A DNA stretch of 64,000 nt. Origin: Rhodospirillales bacterium. GTDB lineage: Bacteria; Pseudomonadota; Alphaproteobacteria; Micavibrionales; Micavibrionaceae. Within the stretch, counting starts at the first letter, position 1, and the number at the start of each line of letters is the position of its first letter. The stretch covers positions 62,001 to 126,000 of the forward strand of contig JACKIP010000002.1 in NCBI GenBank assembly GCA_020638395.1, given 5' to 3'. The translations under genes and the position numbers were made by a program. The notes under the pieces were generated by a model that saw nothing but the letters and a program-made list of their open reading frames with translations, did no database searches and had not been told where the DNA came from. Of this stretch, positions 17,992 through 25,592 are shown piece by piece.

Positions 17992-18267
17992 CTAAGCTGC
18001 ATGGGACGGTCCCCGCGTTAGAAGCCTGACTCGCGATGCGTCCCAGCATAAAGCCGGCAAAGCAGGCCAGCAGATTTTTCCAGTCCCCTGCGCCACGATA
18101 TAAAATCCGCCAAGCGCAATGGCTAGCCGCAGCCAGAAACTGCCCATGAATATCCACGGCATAGGCCGAACTTAGACCTTTGCGAACCGTCACCACAGGC
18201 CGCCATAAAAATAAATCCCAATACAATCCCGCACTAAGAGCCAAAGCATAATAGATATGTCATTCAT
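17992..18267 (-). pseudogene. atpR: N-type ATPase accessory subunit AtpR, compensating frameshifts
   Basis: AtpR is a small membrane protein found only in N-ATPase operons, thought to help c-ring assembly with AtpQ. The start ATG at 18267 has a strong AGGAGACAAAG site. Read through frame changes it gives MNDIYYALALSAG, a FYGGLW/TVRKGL segment, AYAV, then GDWKNLLACFAGFMLGRIASQ and a LLTRGPSHAA end. Its length (276 bases, 92 codons) is a multiple of three, so the indels cancel out overall, but at least three are needed inside. Confidence 0.72.
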
Positions 18268-18301
18268 CTTTGTCTCCTCATCAATATGCCTTTTTGTTCC
18301 T

Positions 18302-18551
18302 TCATAACCCACCGCGCGCGTTCCAGCAGCCAAGGCAAAGTCCTGCGACCAGCAAGATCAGCGTCCATGAGCGGGAACTGGGATAGCGTGCATCAATCCA
18401 GATGCCGAGCAGCGACCGAGCACAACCGGCAGGGCAATAGACCAGCCGATCAGCCCGAACATGCCAAAGCCTGACCAGATATGGTTTTCGCGGGCTTGTG
18501 CATGTAATTTGCGCTGGCCTGAGTTTTAATTTGATTGATAAAATCATCCAT
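18302..18551 (-). pseudogene. atpQ: N-type ATPase accessory subunit AtpQ, frameshifted
   Basis: AtpQ is the second N-ATPase-specific membrane protein, related to AtpI/AtpZ. MDDFINQIKTQASANYMHKP starts at 18551. The second half (LLGIWIDARYPSSRSWTLIL, LVAGLCLGCWNA) is in another frame, with FGMFGLIGWSIALPVVLG recoverable between by further shifts. The ATG overlaps the epsilon stop (ATGGATGA). Confidence 0.75.
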
Positions 18552-18943
18552 GCTGTAACTCCACAAAGCGATGAAGGGCCACTCTCCAGCTTGGAAAGCG
18601 CAAAGCGCATATTTTTTCCTGCTCGTCTTCGCTCATAAAGTCCTGAAGCACAGCCTCATGCAGCGTTTTCAAATCACTTCCGCCGATGGCGCCGCGAACG
18701 GAGATCAGAACATTCCTGCCGCTTTTTCACCAGAATGCCTTCATCAATGGGCGATAAAGACTTCGCCGCCATCTTCGCTCTCGTATGTCAAAATGCCTGG
18801 CGCGAGCGCCACCGCGCAATCAAGCCTGTGCGGTAGAAATCCGACAAAACCTTGTGTTGTTTTAGCGACGATACGCTTTACGCTCTTCTTTTCGGCAAAG
18901 ACCTTGAAGGGAGAAGGATTTTAAGCTGCATGAGATTTTGCAT
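18544..18943 (-). pseudogene. atpC: N-type ATPase epsilon subunit, frameshifted
   Basis: F1 epsilon subunit, a beta sandwich that can brake rotation. Start at 18943 after AAGGAAAGAG. Frame-corrected segments are MQLKILLP, KVFAEKKSVKRIVAKTTQGF, VGFLPHRLDCAVALAPGIL, TYESEDGGEVFIAHDEGILV, GRNVLISVRGAIGGSDL, and a C-terminal helix LHEAVLQDFMSEDEQEK. About 133 residues, standard for the family. At least four single-base shifts, several beside short homopolymers (CTTC, AAAAAA). It overlaps the corrected end of atpD by 23 bases. Confidence 0.8.
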
Positions 18944-20336
18944 CACTCTTTCCTTCTTCTTGTGTTTTTACCTCGTCTATCGTCCTGACTGGCGTAAAAA
19001 GGCGCTTTCTGGAATATCTTTAAACTCATCCGCCAAGATGCGTGCAGCCATCCAGACCGTCTTCAAGGCTGACGGATTGTCCTGTAAGCCCTGTAAACTG
19101 CTCGGTTGTGAAAAAGGGCTGCGTCAGGAAACGTTCCAGTCGCCGCGCACGGCCCACCAATTTCCGGTCATCGGGGGAGAGTTGCTCAAGGCCGAGCATA
19201 GATATGATATCTTTCAAACCTTCATATTCAGCCAGCGTATGCCGGATGTCCTGCGCGATTTTATAGTGCTCCGCGCCGATAACCGTGGGCGTGGCCATTT
19301 TCGAATTTGAATCCAGCGGATCAATCGCCGGGAACATCCCTTCACTGGCGCGTTTGCGCGATAATACAATCGAGGCGGATAAATGCGAGAACGTATGAAC
19401 AGCCGCCGGGTCGGTAAAATCATCGGCGGGAACGTATACCGCCTGAATGGAGGTGATGGCGCCGGTATCGGTATTGGCGATGCGTTCCTCCAGCCGTGAT
19501 AGCTCCGTACCCATGGTCGGCTGATAGCCAAGGCGCGATGGCATTTGCCCCATCATGCTGGAAATTTCTGCGCCCGCCTGAATGAAGCGAAAGATATTAT
19601 CAACAAGCAGCAGGACATCCTTATGCTCATCATCGCGGAAATATTCCGCCATGCTCAACGCCGCATGACCCACACGAAACCGCGCGCCCGGCGGTTCGTT
19701 CATCTGGCCGAAGACCATGACCATGTTCTCTAAAACGCCTGCTTCTTTCATATCATGGTAGAGCTCCTGCCCCTCGCGGCAACGCTCACCAATCCCGCAG
19801 AAAATGCTCACGCCCTTTTGGCGTCCGACCATATTGTGAATCATTTCGGTCAGGAGAACGGTTTTTCCAACGCCCGCCCCGCCAAATAAACCAGCTTTTC
19901 CGCCGCGCTCCAGCGGCGTGAGGATATCGATGACCTTGATGCCCGTTTCAAAAATTTCCGATTTGGTCGAACGCCGCTCTAAGGATGGCGGGTCTTGATG
20001 AACGCTGCGCCATTCCGAAGGTTTCATTTCGTCCCCCCGATCGATAGCATTCCCGAACACATCGAACATGCGCGATAAAATCTCTTTACCCACCGGGGCT
20101 TTTAAAGGGCCACCCGTATCTTTCACGCCCATGCCACGCGCCAGCCCGCCTGTGGCCGTTAAAGCAATGCAGCTCACACAGGTGTCATCCCGTTGGGAGA
20201 GGACTTCCAGAATAAATTCGTCTTGAGAGCCGGCATGCAAGATGCTGTAGATCGGCGGCAATTCCTTGTCGAATTCCACGTCCACAACACTGCCGCGAAT
20301 AGACAGTACGCTCCCATTATTGAATTTTGATTTCAT
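18921..20336 (-). CDS. atpD: N-type ATPase beta subunit, 3' end frameshifted
   Basis: Catalytic F1 subunit and first gene of the operon. Walker A GGAGVGKTVLLTEMI, catalytic GIGERCREGQELYHD, LLLVDNIFRFIQAG and the Q-rich GYQPTMGTELSRLEERI region are all present. The open frame stops at 19026 after GLDGCTHLGG. Shifting the frame restores the expected ILADEFKDIPESAF, and a second shift gives TIDEVKTQEEGKSD up to a stop at 18921. So the last 25-35 residues are broken in this sequence while the catalytic part is whole. Translation starts 11 bases after the regulator gene ends. An FNR-type box lies 36 bases upstream. Confidence 0.9.
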
Positions 20337-20343
20337 GTCCGAA

Positions 20344-20385
20344 ATACTAAGCAGCTTTGCGTATCAATGGTTTGATTGAGATCAA
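20344..20385 (-). promoter_or_regulatory. FNR-type box and -10 element upstream of the N-ATPase operon
   Basis: TTGATTGAGATCAA at 20372-20385 is a perfect TTGAT-N4-ATCAA palindrome inside the last codons of the regulator gene. On the minus strand a -10-like TAGTAT lies at 20349-20344. This puts a start near 20337, about 41.5 bases from the box centre, the class II FNR spacing. The transcript would then begin at the atpD start codon (leaderless) unless the true start differs. Confidence 0.75.
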
Positions 20386-21144
20386 ATCGGACGGGTTTTT
20401 ATGCAAGGACAGATGCGCCGTGCACTCTTCAGAGAGAGAGCAGTGATCGCATACAAAATGGCCGGTCTTGTTCGTATCGGTGAAAGATACATGCGACCCA
20501 TCAACCTTTATACCTTCATCTCTCAAATTTTTCAACGCGCGGGAAAATGTTTCCAACTCAATCCTCAGGCGCGAGGCAATCAGCGTTTTGCTGTAGGGCA
20601 GCTCAAACCCGCCCGGATCAAACTCGTGGAGCAGGCACAGCCGCTGCAGATAGCACGCGACAATCTGCGTGGCGGACATGGTTGATTGATGTTCCGCTTC
20701 TATTTGCGCGCTATGAAGGCGGTCAGACAGGCTGGCCATTAAATGGGTGGCCATGTGGTCGAATTTACTTAAATTTTCCTGCATCCATAAAACAGGGATT
20801 GCGAGCAACAGGGTATCGTCAACGGCGCGTGCATTCTTGTTATGTGTGATTTGTTTGGTGATAATCTCATCGGCGTTGAGAGAATCTTCGGCAATCAAAA
20901 GATCACTGGTTACTTCATGACCGTCAGGCGTATCACGGAAAATTTGCACTGTGCCCCGGAAAACCACATAGAAATTTGTAATCGTATCGCCGTGCATGAA
21001 TAAAAATGCGCCGCGTTCGCAATTGTACAAGCGGCTGTTTTCAAAGAGAAGCTTGTTCTCATCTGTTGTCAGGCTAGAAAACATCGGGAGTGTTTTCAAG
21101 ATTTCTGATTTTATCACCATAATTATTTTCCCGGTATCAATCAT
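20347..21144 (-). CDS. CRP/FNR family regulator with C-terminal cysteine cluster
   Basis: Cytoplasmic transcription factor of 265 residues. It has a cNMP-type beta-barrel domain (about residues 20-130), a dimer helix (131-155), and a helix-turn-helix (about 180-215) whose recognition helix reads LETFSRAL, giving the FNR pattern E198-x-x-S201-R202 for reading TTGAT. Its last 35 residues carry C232-x2-C235-S-L-S-x2-C241. This is the same spacing as the iron-sulfur ligands of E. coli FNR, which sit at that protein's N-terminus instead. C42, C164 or C170 could be the fourth ligand. No glycine-rich cAMP pocket. Start uncertain: M1 at 21144 or M9 at 21120. Two matching DNA boxes lie beside the gene. 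Confidence 0.88.
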   Translation of the reverse strand: MIDTGKIIMVIKSEILKTLPMFSSLTTDENKLLFENSRLYNCERGAFLFMHGDTITNFYVVFRGTVQIFRDTPDGHEVTSDLLIAEDSLNADEIITKQITHNKNARAVDDTLLLAIPVLWMQENLSKFDHMATHLMASLSDRLHSAQIEAEHQSTMSATQIVACYLQRLCLLHEFDPGGFELPYSKTLIASRLRIELETFSRALKNLRDEGIKVDGSHVSFTDTNKTGHFVCDHCSLSEECTAHLSLHKNPSDLISIKPLIRKAA

Positions 21145-21262
21145 AAAGAGTTACGCGCTAGCTCTAAAAATGGCAGGAGCCTTATAAGGAAGCGATAGGA
21201 AATACATCTCTGGATATAAGGATTGTGTAACCGGAAAAATTGGCCGCACTTTGTTGATAGAT

Positions 21263-21304
21263 TTGATTGCAATCAAACCCAAGTTGTATTTGTGAAGATA
21301 CAAT
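21263..21304 (+). promoter_or_regulatory. FNR-dependent class II promoter for DUF3309-phaB-phaC
   Basis: TTGATTGCAATCAA (21263-21276) is a perfect FNR-type palindrome. A -10 element TACAAT lies at 21299-21304, predicting a start near 21311, 41.5 bases from the box centre. It could also affect the divergent regulator gene, whose start is 119 bases away. Confidence 0.82.
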
Positions 21305-21335
21305 CCGACCAAATTCTTAAAAGGAGAACCTACAT

Positions 21336-21494
21336 ATGACGCTTTCAACCATACTTATCGTTGTCTTGATACTATTTCTTATTGGCGCTCTGCCAAGCTG
21401 GCCGCATAGCAAAAGCTGGGGGTACGGGCCAAGCGGCGGCTTGGGGGCAATTCTTGTTGTCTTACTTATCTTGATGCTGTTAGGAAAGATATAG
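21336..21494 (+). CDS. DUF3309 small membrane peptide
   Basis: A 52-residue peptide with two hydrophobic stretches around a conserved core LPSWPHSKSWGYGPSGG. This core is the mark of DUF3309, a family of tiny membrane proteins common in proteobacterial stress regions and without known function. AAGGAG precedes the ATG at ideal distance. The gene ends three bases before phaB, so the two are cotranscribed. Confidence 0.88.
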   Translation: MTLSTILIVVLILFLIGALPSWPHSKSWGYGPSGGLGAILVVLLILMLLGKI

Positions 21495-21497
21495 ATC

Positions 21498-22223
21498 ATG
21501 ACAAAAAGACTCGCACTCGTCACAGGCGGAACAACAGGGATTGGCGCGGCGATTTGCGTGGCGCTGAAGGCGGCGGGGTATGATGTTGCCGCCAATTTTA
21601 TCTCTGATGAAGATCAGGCAAATGCCTTTTCTAAAGAGACAAGCGCATCGGTCTATCAATGGGATGCCAGTGACTTTGATCAGTGTGAACAGGGCGTGAA
21701 AAAAGTCTGTGCTGATTTTGATACCAATGTTGAGATTCTGGTGAATAATGCCGGAATCACGCGCGACCATATGATGCATAAAATGACCCGAAAAGATTGG
21801 GACGCCGTTATTTCTGTCGATCTTGGCGCATGTTTTAATATGTCACATGCGGTAATCGGGGCGATGCGCGATAAAGAGTTCGGGCGCATTATCAGTATCA
21901 GCTCGATCAACGCGCAACTGGGGCAAATCGGCCAGACAAATTACAGCGCCGCCAAAGCGGGCGTTATTGGTTTTACCAGATCACTTGCCCGTGAAAGCGC
22001 CTCCAAAAAAATCACGGTCAATGCCGTTGCCCCCGGATATACAGATACGTCTATGGTGCAAACCATGCCGGATGAGGTGTTAAAAGCCATGATTTCTCAG
22101 GTTCCCATGGGCAGGCTGGCGCAGCCGGAAGAGATCGCCCGCGCCGTTGTGTTCCTGGCGGCCGATGAATCCGGATTTATCACCGGCCAGACGCTTTCCA
22201 TTAACGGCGGGCACTACATGTAA
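21498..22223 (+). CDS. phaB: Acetoacetyl-CoA reductase
   Basis: NADPH-dependent short-chain dehydrogenase that makes (R)-3-hydroxybutyryl-CoA for polyhydroxybutyrate. The 241-residue protein has TGGTTGIG at the nucleotide site, NNAG, the catalytic serine in SISSIN, YSAAK as the Tyr-Lys pair, and an ending FITGQTLSINGGHYM typical of PhaB. The neighbouring phaC supports PhaB over FabG. Second gene of the predicted FNR-controlled operon. Confidence 0.93.
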   Translation: MTKRLALVTGGTTGIGAAICVALKAAGYDVAANFISDEDQANAFSKETSASVYQWDASDFDQCEQGVKKVCADFDTNVEILVNNAGITRDHMMHKMTRKDWDAVISVDLGACFNMSHAVIGAMRDKEFGRIISISSINAQLGQIGQTNYSAAKAGVIGFTRSLARESASKKITVNAVAPGYTDTSMVQTMPDEVLKAMISQVPMGRLAQPEEIARAVVFLAADESGFITGQTLSINGGHYM

Positions 22224-22248
22224 CGATTTGGCAAGAAAGAGAAAAATT

Positions 22249-24075
22249 ATGACAAAAGTCGTAAATTTAAAACAACCGCATGGAGCCGCAGGCAAGAAAG
22301 GCGTTGCCGCCCTTCCCAAGCGTTTGCGTTCCGCACATGAGTGCCCCGCCTATGAACAGCCTTCCGATGAGTATCATCTGGATCATATATTACATGGGAA
22401 AATGGCAAAACTCACGGGTGGGGTATCACCAATAGCTCTGGCGCTGGCGGGGTTCGACTGGTGGGCGCATTTGATGTTTTCGCCTGCCAAGCAACAGATG
22501 TTGCGGCAGAGCCTGATGGAGAAAACAGCGCAAATCACTGAATATGCGGCAAAGGCCGCTTCCGGCGCGCAGATAGATCCGGTGATTACCGCGTCCTCCA
22601 CCGACCATCGTTTTGTCAGTGATAACTGGCAACGCTGGCCGTTTAATGTCATAGAGCAAGGCTTCCTCTTGTCGCAAGCCTGGTGGGATGAGGCGACATC
22701 CGGCGTGCGCGGTGTATCAGAGCATCATTTGAACGTCGCCTCCTATACCGCGCGGCAGATGCTTGATATTATCTCGCCCTCCAACAGCCCCCTCACCAAC
22801 CCCGATATTTTGCAGACAACGCAGGAACAGGGTGGGAAGAATTTCGTACAGGGCATGCTGAATTTTATGGATGACGCCGAGCGCACCAAAGACGGTAAGC
22901 CGCCAGCGGGTTTGGAAACCTTCGAGGTCGGTAAGAATATCGCGGCCACAAAGGGTAAAATTGTCTACCGCAACAAGCTGATAGAACTTATACAATATGA
23001 GCCAACCACAAAAGAAGTCTTTGCCGAGCCTATCCTGATAACACCGGCATGGATCATGAAATATTATATTCTCGACCTCTCGCCGGAGAATTCACTGGTC
23101 AAATATCTCGTCGATAAAGGCCATACCGTTTTCATGATTTCATGGAAAAATCCCGATACGTGCGACCGCGACACAGAGCTGGAAGATTATCTTCACTTTG
23201 GTATTGGCGAAGCGCTGAAGGCCGTCAAAGCCATCACAAAAGCGCCGCAAATTCACGGCGTGGGCTATTGCCTCGGTGGAACGCTGCTCTCCATTATGGT
23301 GGCGGCACATGCGCGGGATGGCGATGACTCGTTCAAAACCATTACGCTGCTGGCCTCGCAGGTCGATTTTGAAGAGGCGGGCGAGATTATGCTTTTCGTT
23401 GATGAAAGTCAGGTCGCCTTTCTTGAGGATGTTATGTGGAACCAGGGCTATCTTGATAAAGGCCAGATGGCGGGTGCGTTTGAAATGCTGCGCTCCAATG
23501 ATCTGATCTGGTCGCGGATGATTACCGAGTATATGCAAGGCAAGCGCGAACCTGTCTATGACATGCTGGCCTGGAACGCCGATGCCACCCGTATGCCCTA
23601 CCGGATGCATAGCGAATATCTGCGTCAGCTATTCCTTAAGAACGATCTGGCCGAAGGACGGTTTATGGTCAGCGGCGCGCCCATTGCCTTGCAGGATATC
23701 CGTACGCCGCTCTTTTCCGTCGGCACGGCGCGTGATCATATCGCCCCGTGGAAATCGGTCTATAAAATCCTTCTGCTCACCGCCAGCGAGATTACCTTCG
23801 TCCTGACCAGCGGCGGGCATAATGCGGGGGTTGTCAGCGAACCGGGGCATAAGGGCCGGACATACCAGATGGCCACCGTCCCCAATACCGCGCATTACAA
23901 ACCTCCCGGCCAATGGCAGGACACGACACCGGTTACAGAAGGCTCATGGTGGGATGCATGGCAACCGTGGCTTGCGGGTCACTCAGACGGGAAAATCAAG
24001 CCCCCTGCAATGGGGGATAGCAAAGAGTATGTGCCGATCAGGGATGCGCCCGGAAAATATGTGTTCATGACATAG
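22249..24075 (+). CDS. phaC: Class I polyhydroxyalkanoate synthase
   Basis: Polymerises hydroxybutyryl-CoA into storage granules. The protein has 608 residues from the ATG at 22249, chosen because GAAAGAGAAAAATT precedes it; the longer frame overlaps phaB. The N-terminal domain contains FDWWAHLMFSPAKQQ. The alpha/beta-hydrolase core has the lipase-like box GYCLGG with nucleophile Cys, an Asp in ARDHIAPW and a His in SGGHNAGV, completing the triad. No phaE or phaR partner is nearby, which fits class I. The 119 bases that follow hold no gene, only a 16-base palindrome at 24147-24162. Confidence 0.95.
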   Translation: MTKVVNLKQPHGAAGKKGVAALPKRLRSAHECPAYEQPSDEYHLDHILHGKMAKLTGGVSPIALALAGFDWWAHLMFSPAKQQMLRQSLMEKTAQITEYAAKAASGAQIDPVITASSTDHRFVSDNWQRWPFNVIEQGFLLSQAWWDEATSGVRGVSEHHLNVASYTARQMLDIISPSNSPLTNPDILQTTQEQGGKNFVQGMLNFMDDAERTKDGKPPAGLETFEVGKNIAATKGKIVYRNKLIELIQYEPTTKEVFAEPILITPAWIMKYYILDLSPENSLVKYLVDKGHTVFMISWKNPDTCDRDTELEDYLHFGIGEALKAVKAITKAPQIHGVGYCLGGTLLSIMVAAHARDGDDSFKTITLLASQVDFEEAGEIMLFVDESQVAFLEDVMWNQGYLDKGQMAGAFEMLRSNDLIWSRMITEYMQGKREPVYDMLAWNADATRMPYRMHSEYLRQLFLKNDLAEGRFMVSGAPIALQDIRTPLFSVGTARDHIAPWKSVYKILLLTASEITFVLTSGGHNAGVVSEPGHKGRTYQMATVPNTAHYKPPGQWQDTTPVTEGSWWDAWQPWLAGHSDGKIKPPAMGDSKEYVPIRDAPGKYVFMT

Positions 24076-24194
24076 GGCTGCGCAGGGCAGGGCAGAAACG
24101 GATTGAGGCGGATATTTGAAGAGAGTGAATTTAAAACTTATTGTTTGTTATTTATAAATAACCTACTATTTTCTTACTTTTAGGAGATGAAAAG

Positions 24195-24539
24195 ATGATT
24201 GATGGTTTTTATTCTATGTTCTTTACCGGAATGTCAGGGGCTGGTTTAGGCATGCTGGCATTAAAAGATGGTGAAATACTTGGCGCTGATGCCGCTGGCG
24301 CAACATATGATGGGGGCTTCAAAATAAGTGAAGAAGGCAGAGTAGTGGGAAAAGTCACATTGACTGTTCCGCCTGGAGGACATTTGGTGACAGGCGCGGC
24401 AGCGGGTTCAGAGCCTGCTAGTTGGGATATTCCCCTTGATTTACCAAAAGATTTTGGGACCGGAAAAGCATCAATTCAAATAAAAACACCAACAGGTCCA
24501 GTCAACGTAATTTTTAAAAAGATAAGAGATATCCAATAA
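24195..24539 (+). CDS. Small GrlR-like protein, function unknown
   Basis: A 114-residue soluble protein. The pattern MIDGFYSMFF...G-G-GMLALKDGEILGADAAG followed by TYDGGF resembles the GrlR superfamily (small beta-barrel proteins named after a type III secretion regulator), with a strand-rich second half. The similarity is by eye and moderate. AGGAG lies eight bases before the ATG. It overlaps the next gene by TAATG (24537-24541), so the two are made together. Base composition is more AT-rich than in the phaC region, which suggests separate acquisition. Confidence 0.6.
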   Translation: MIDGFYSMFFTGMSGAGLGMLALKDGEILGADAAGATYDGGFKISEEGRVVGKVTLTVPPGGHLVTGAAAGSEPASWDIPLDLPKDFGTGKASIQIKTPTGPVNVIFKKIRDIQ

Positions 24540-25075
24540 TGACATTTCTGGATGTTGCAACACTTTTTGCTATTGTAATAGGCCCAGTGATTGGTGTCTT
24601 CACTGCAAGATTACTGGATGGCTGGAGGGAAAAAAAAGACAGACGTTGGAATATTTTTGTCACTTTGATGCGCACAAGAAATATACGACTATGTGCTGAG
24701 CATGTTGGTGCGTTGAATTTAGTAGAGGTTGAGTTCGCAGATAAGAAGGGAGTTATTTCAGCTTGGAAAAATTATCGTAAAGAATTATCGCCTTCTAATG
24801 ATGACGGCGTAGGAGCGCGTAGGAATAATACTTTCACGAAGCTTCTTGATGAAATGGCTAAAGTCATGGGAATAAAAATAGAACAACTGGATATCTTAGA
24901 GGGTAATTATATTCCTCAGGGGTGGCAAGATCAGGAAGACCAAAATTCGTTTATTAGATCTCAGATGATAAAAGTCTTGCAAGGTCAAGGTGCTGTTCCA
25001 ATATCTGTAATCCCGAATGTCTTTAATCAAAGCCTATTTCCACCTGCGCCAACATCACAGGATGACGAAGATTAA
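24539..25075 (+). CDS. DUF6680-like membrane-anchored protein
   Basis: A 178-residue protein with one N-terminal membrane segment (about residues 5-22), a basic stretch WREKKDRRW, and a cytoplasmic helical domain with the pattern FVTLMRTRNIRLCAEHVGAL. That layout (short anchor, then 'LM-TR-RLSPEHV-ALN-I-VEF') is what I know as DUF6680, without known function. It is translationally coupled to the GrlR-like gene. Such two-gene accessory pairs can be stress, toxin or defence modules, but nothing here proves that. Confidence 0.6.
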   Translation: MTFLDVATLFAIVIGPVIGVFTARLLDGWREKKDRRWNIFVTLMRTRNIRLCAEHVGALNLVEVEFADKKGVISAWKNYRKELSPSNDDGVGARRNNTFTKLLDEMAKVMGIKIEQLDILEGNYIPQGWQDQEDQNSFIRSQMIKVLQGQGAVPISVIPNVFNQSLFPPAPTSQDDED

Positions 25076-25102
25076 TTCTTAATGCTTTTTTCTCTCTCTT
25101 AA

Positions 25103-25545
25103 CTAAACCGTCTTAATCTCCATTTTACCCTCCAACGTCCTTTGCACAGGACACTTCGCGGCGACATCGATGAGTTTTTGCCGTTGCTCGTCGGTTAATT
25201 TATCGCCATGCACGATGATTTGTTTTTCAAACACGCCGACCTTATCTATTTTCTGGAAGGTGAGCTTGACCTCGACCTTTTCCAGCGGCACTTTCTCGCC
25301 GGGGCGAACGCGCAGTAAATCTCCGACCTTAATTTCATCCAGCGGCATAAGCCCGTAATGTTTTACGACTTCGACACTGCCAATATAGGTCAGGGTCAAA
25401 AGGCTCCCACCATTTTTCATCAGGAGTTCGGCGCGTTTTGCCAAACGAATGAACGAATGGCAGGAAATATCCACCGCCTCCAGAAAGCCGTCCTTGGAAC
25501 AATCCGTCACCCGGCCCTGCAGATCAGCCTTTGGCGCGAAGGCAA
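25103..25545 (-). pseudogene. Mosaic relic: FabI fragment + P-type ATPase fragment + OsmC C-terminus
   Basis: One open frame joins three unrelated protein pieces. From about 25545 to 25346 it reads as enoyl-ACP reductase FabI (IAFAPKADLQGRVTDCSKDG, DISCHSFIRLAKRAELLM, GGSLLTLTYIGSVEVVKHYG). From 25345 to 25286 it reads as the actuator loop of a copper-type P-ATPase (PLDEIKVGDLLRVRPGEKVP). From 25285 to 25103 it ends as OsmC (DKLTDEQRQKLIDVAAKCPV, then QRTLEG). FabI lacks its nucleotide-binding start and its end, the P-ATPase piece is 20 residues, and OsmC lacks its first half, so none can work as the parent enzyme. A GTG at 25510 could start a 135-residue product. Such genes often neighbour N-ATPase/pha clusters, so this may be what two deletions left. 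Confidence 0.75.
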
Positions 25546-25592
25546 TGATGGCTTGAAAGCGCGTCTCAAAATTATCTGGAGCCCCTATAAAT

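Noticed and set aside
24147..24162. Palindrome GTTATTTATAAATAAC upstream of the GrlR-like gene as an operator
   Set aside because: It is AT-rich and could occur by chance; no second copy or matching regulator was seen.
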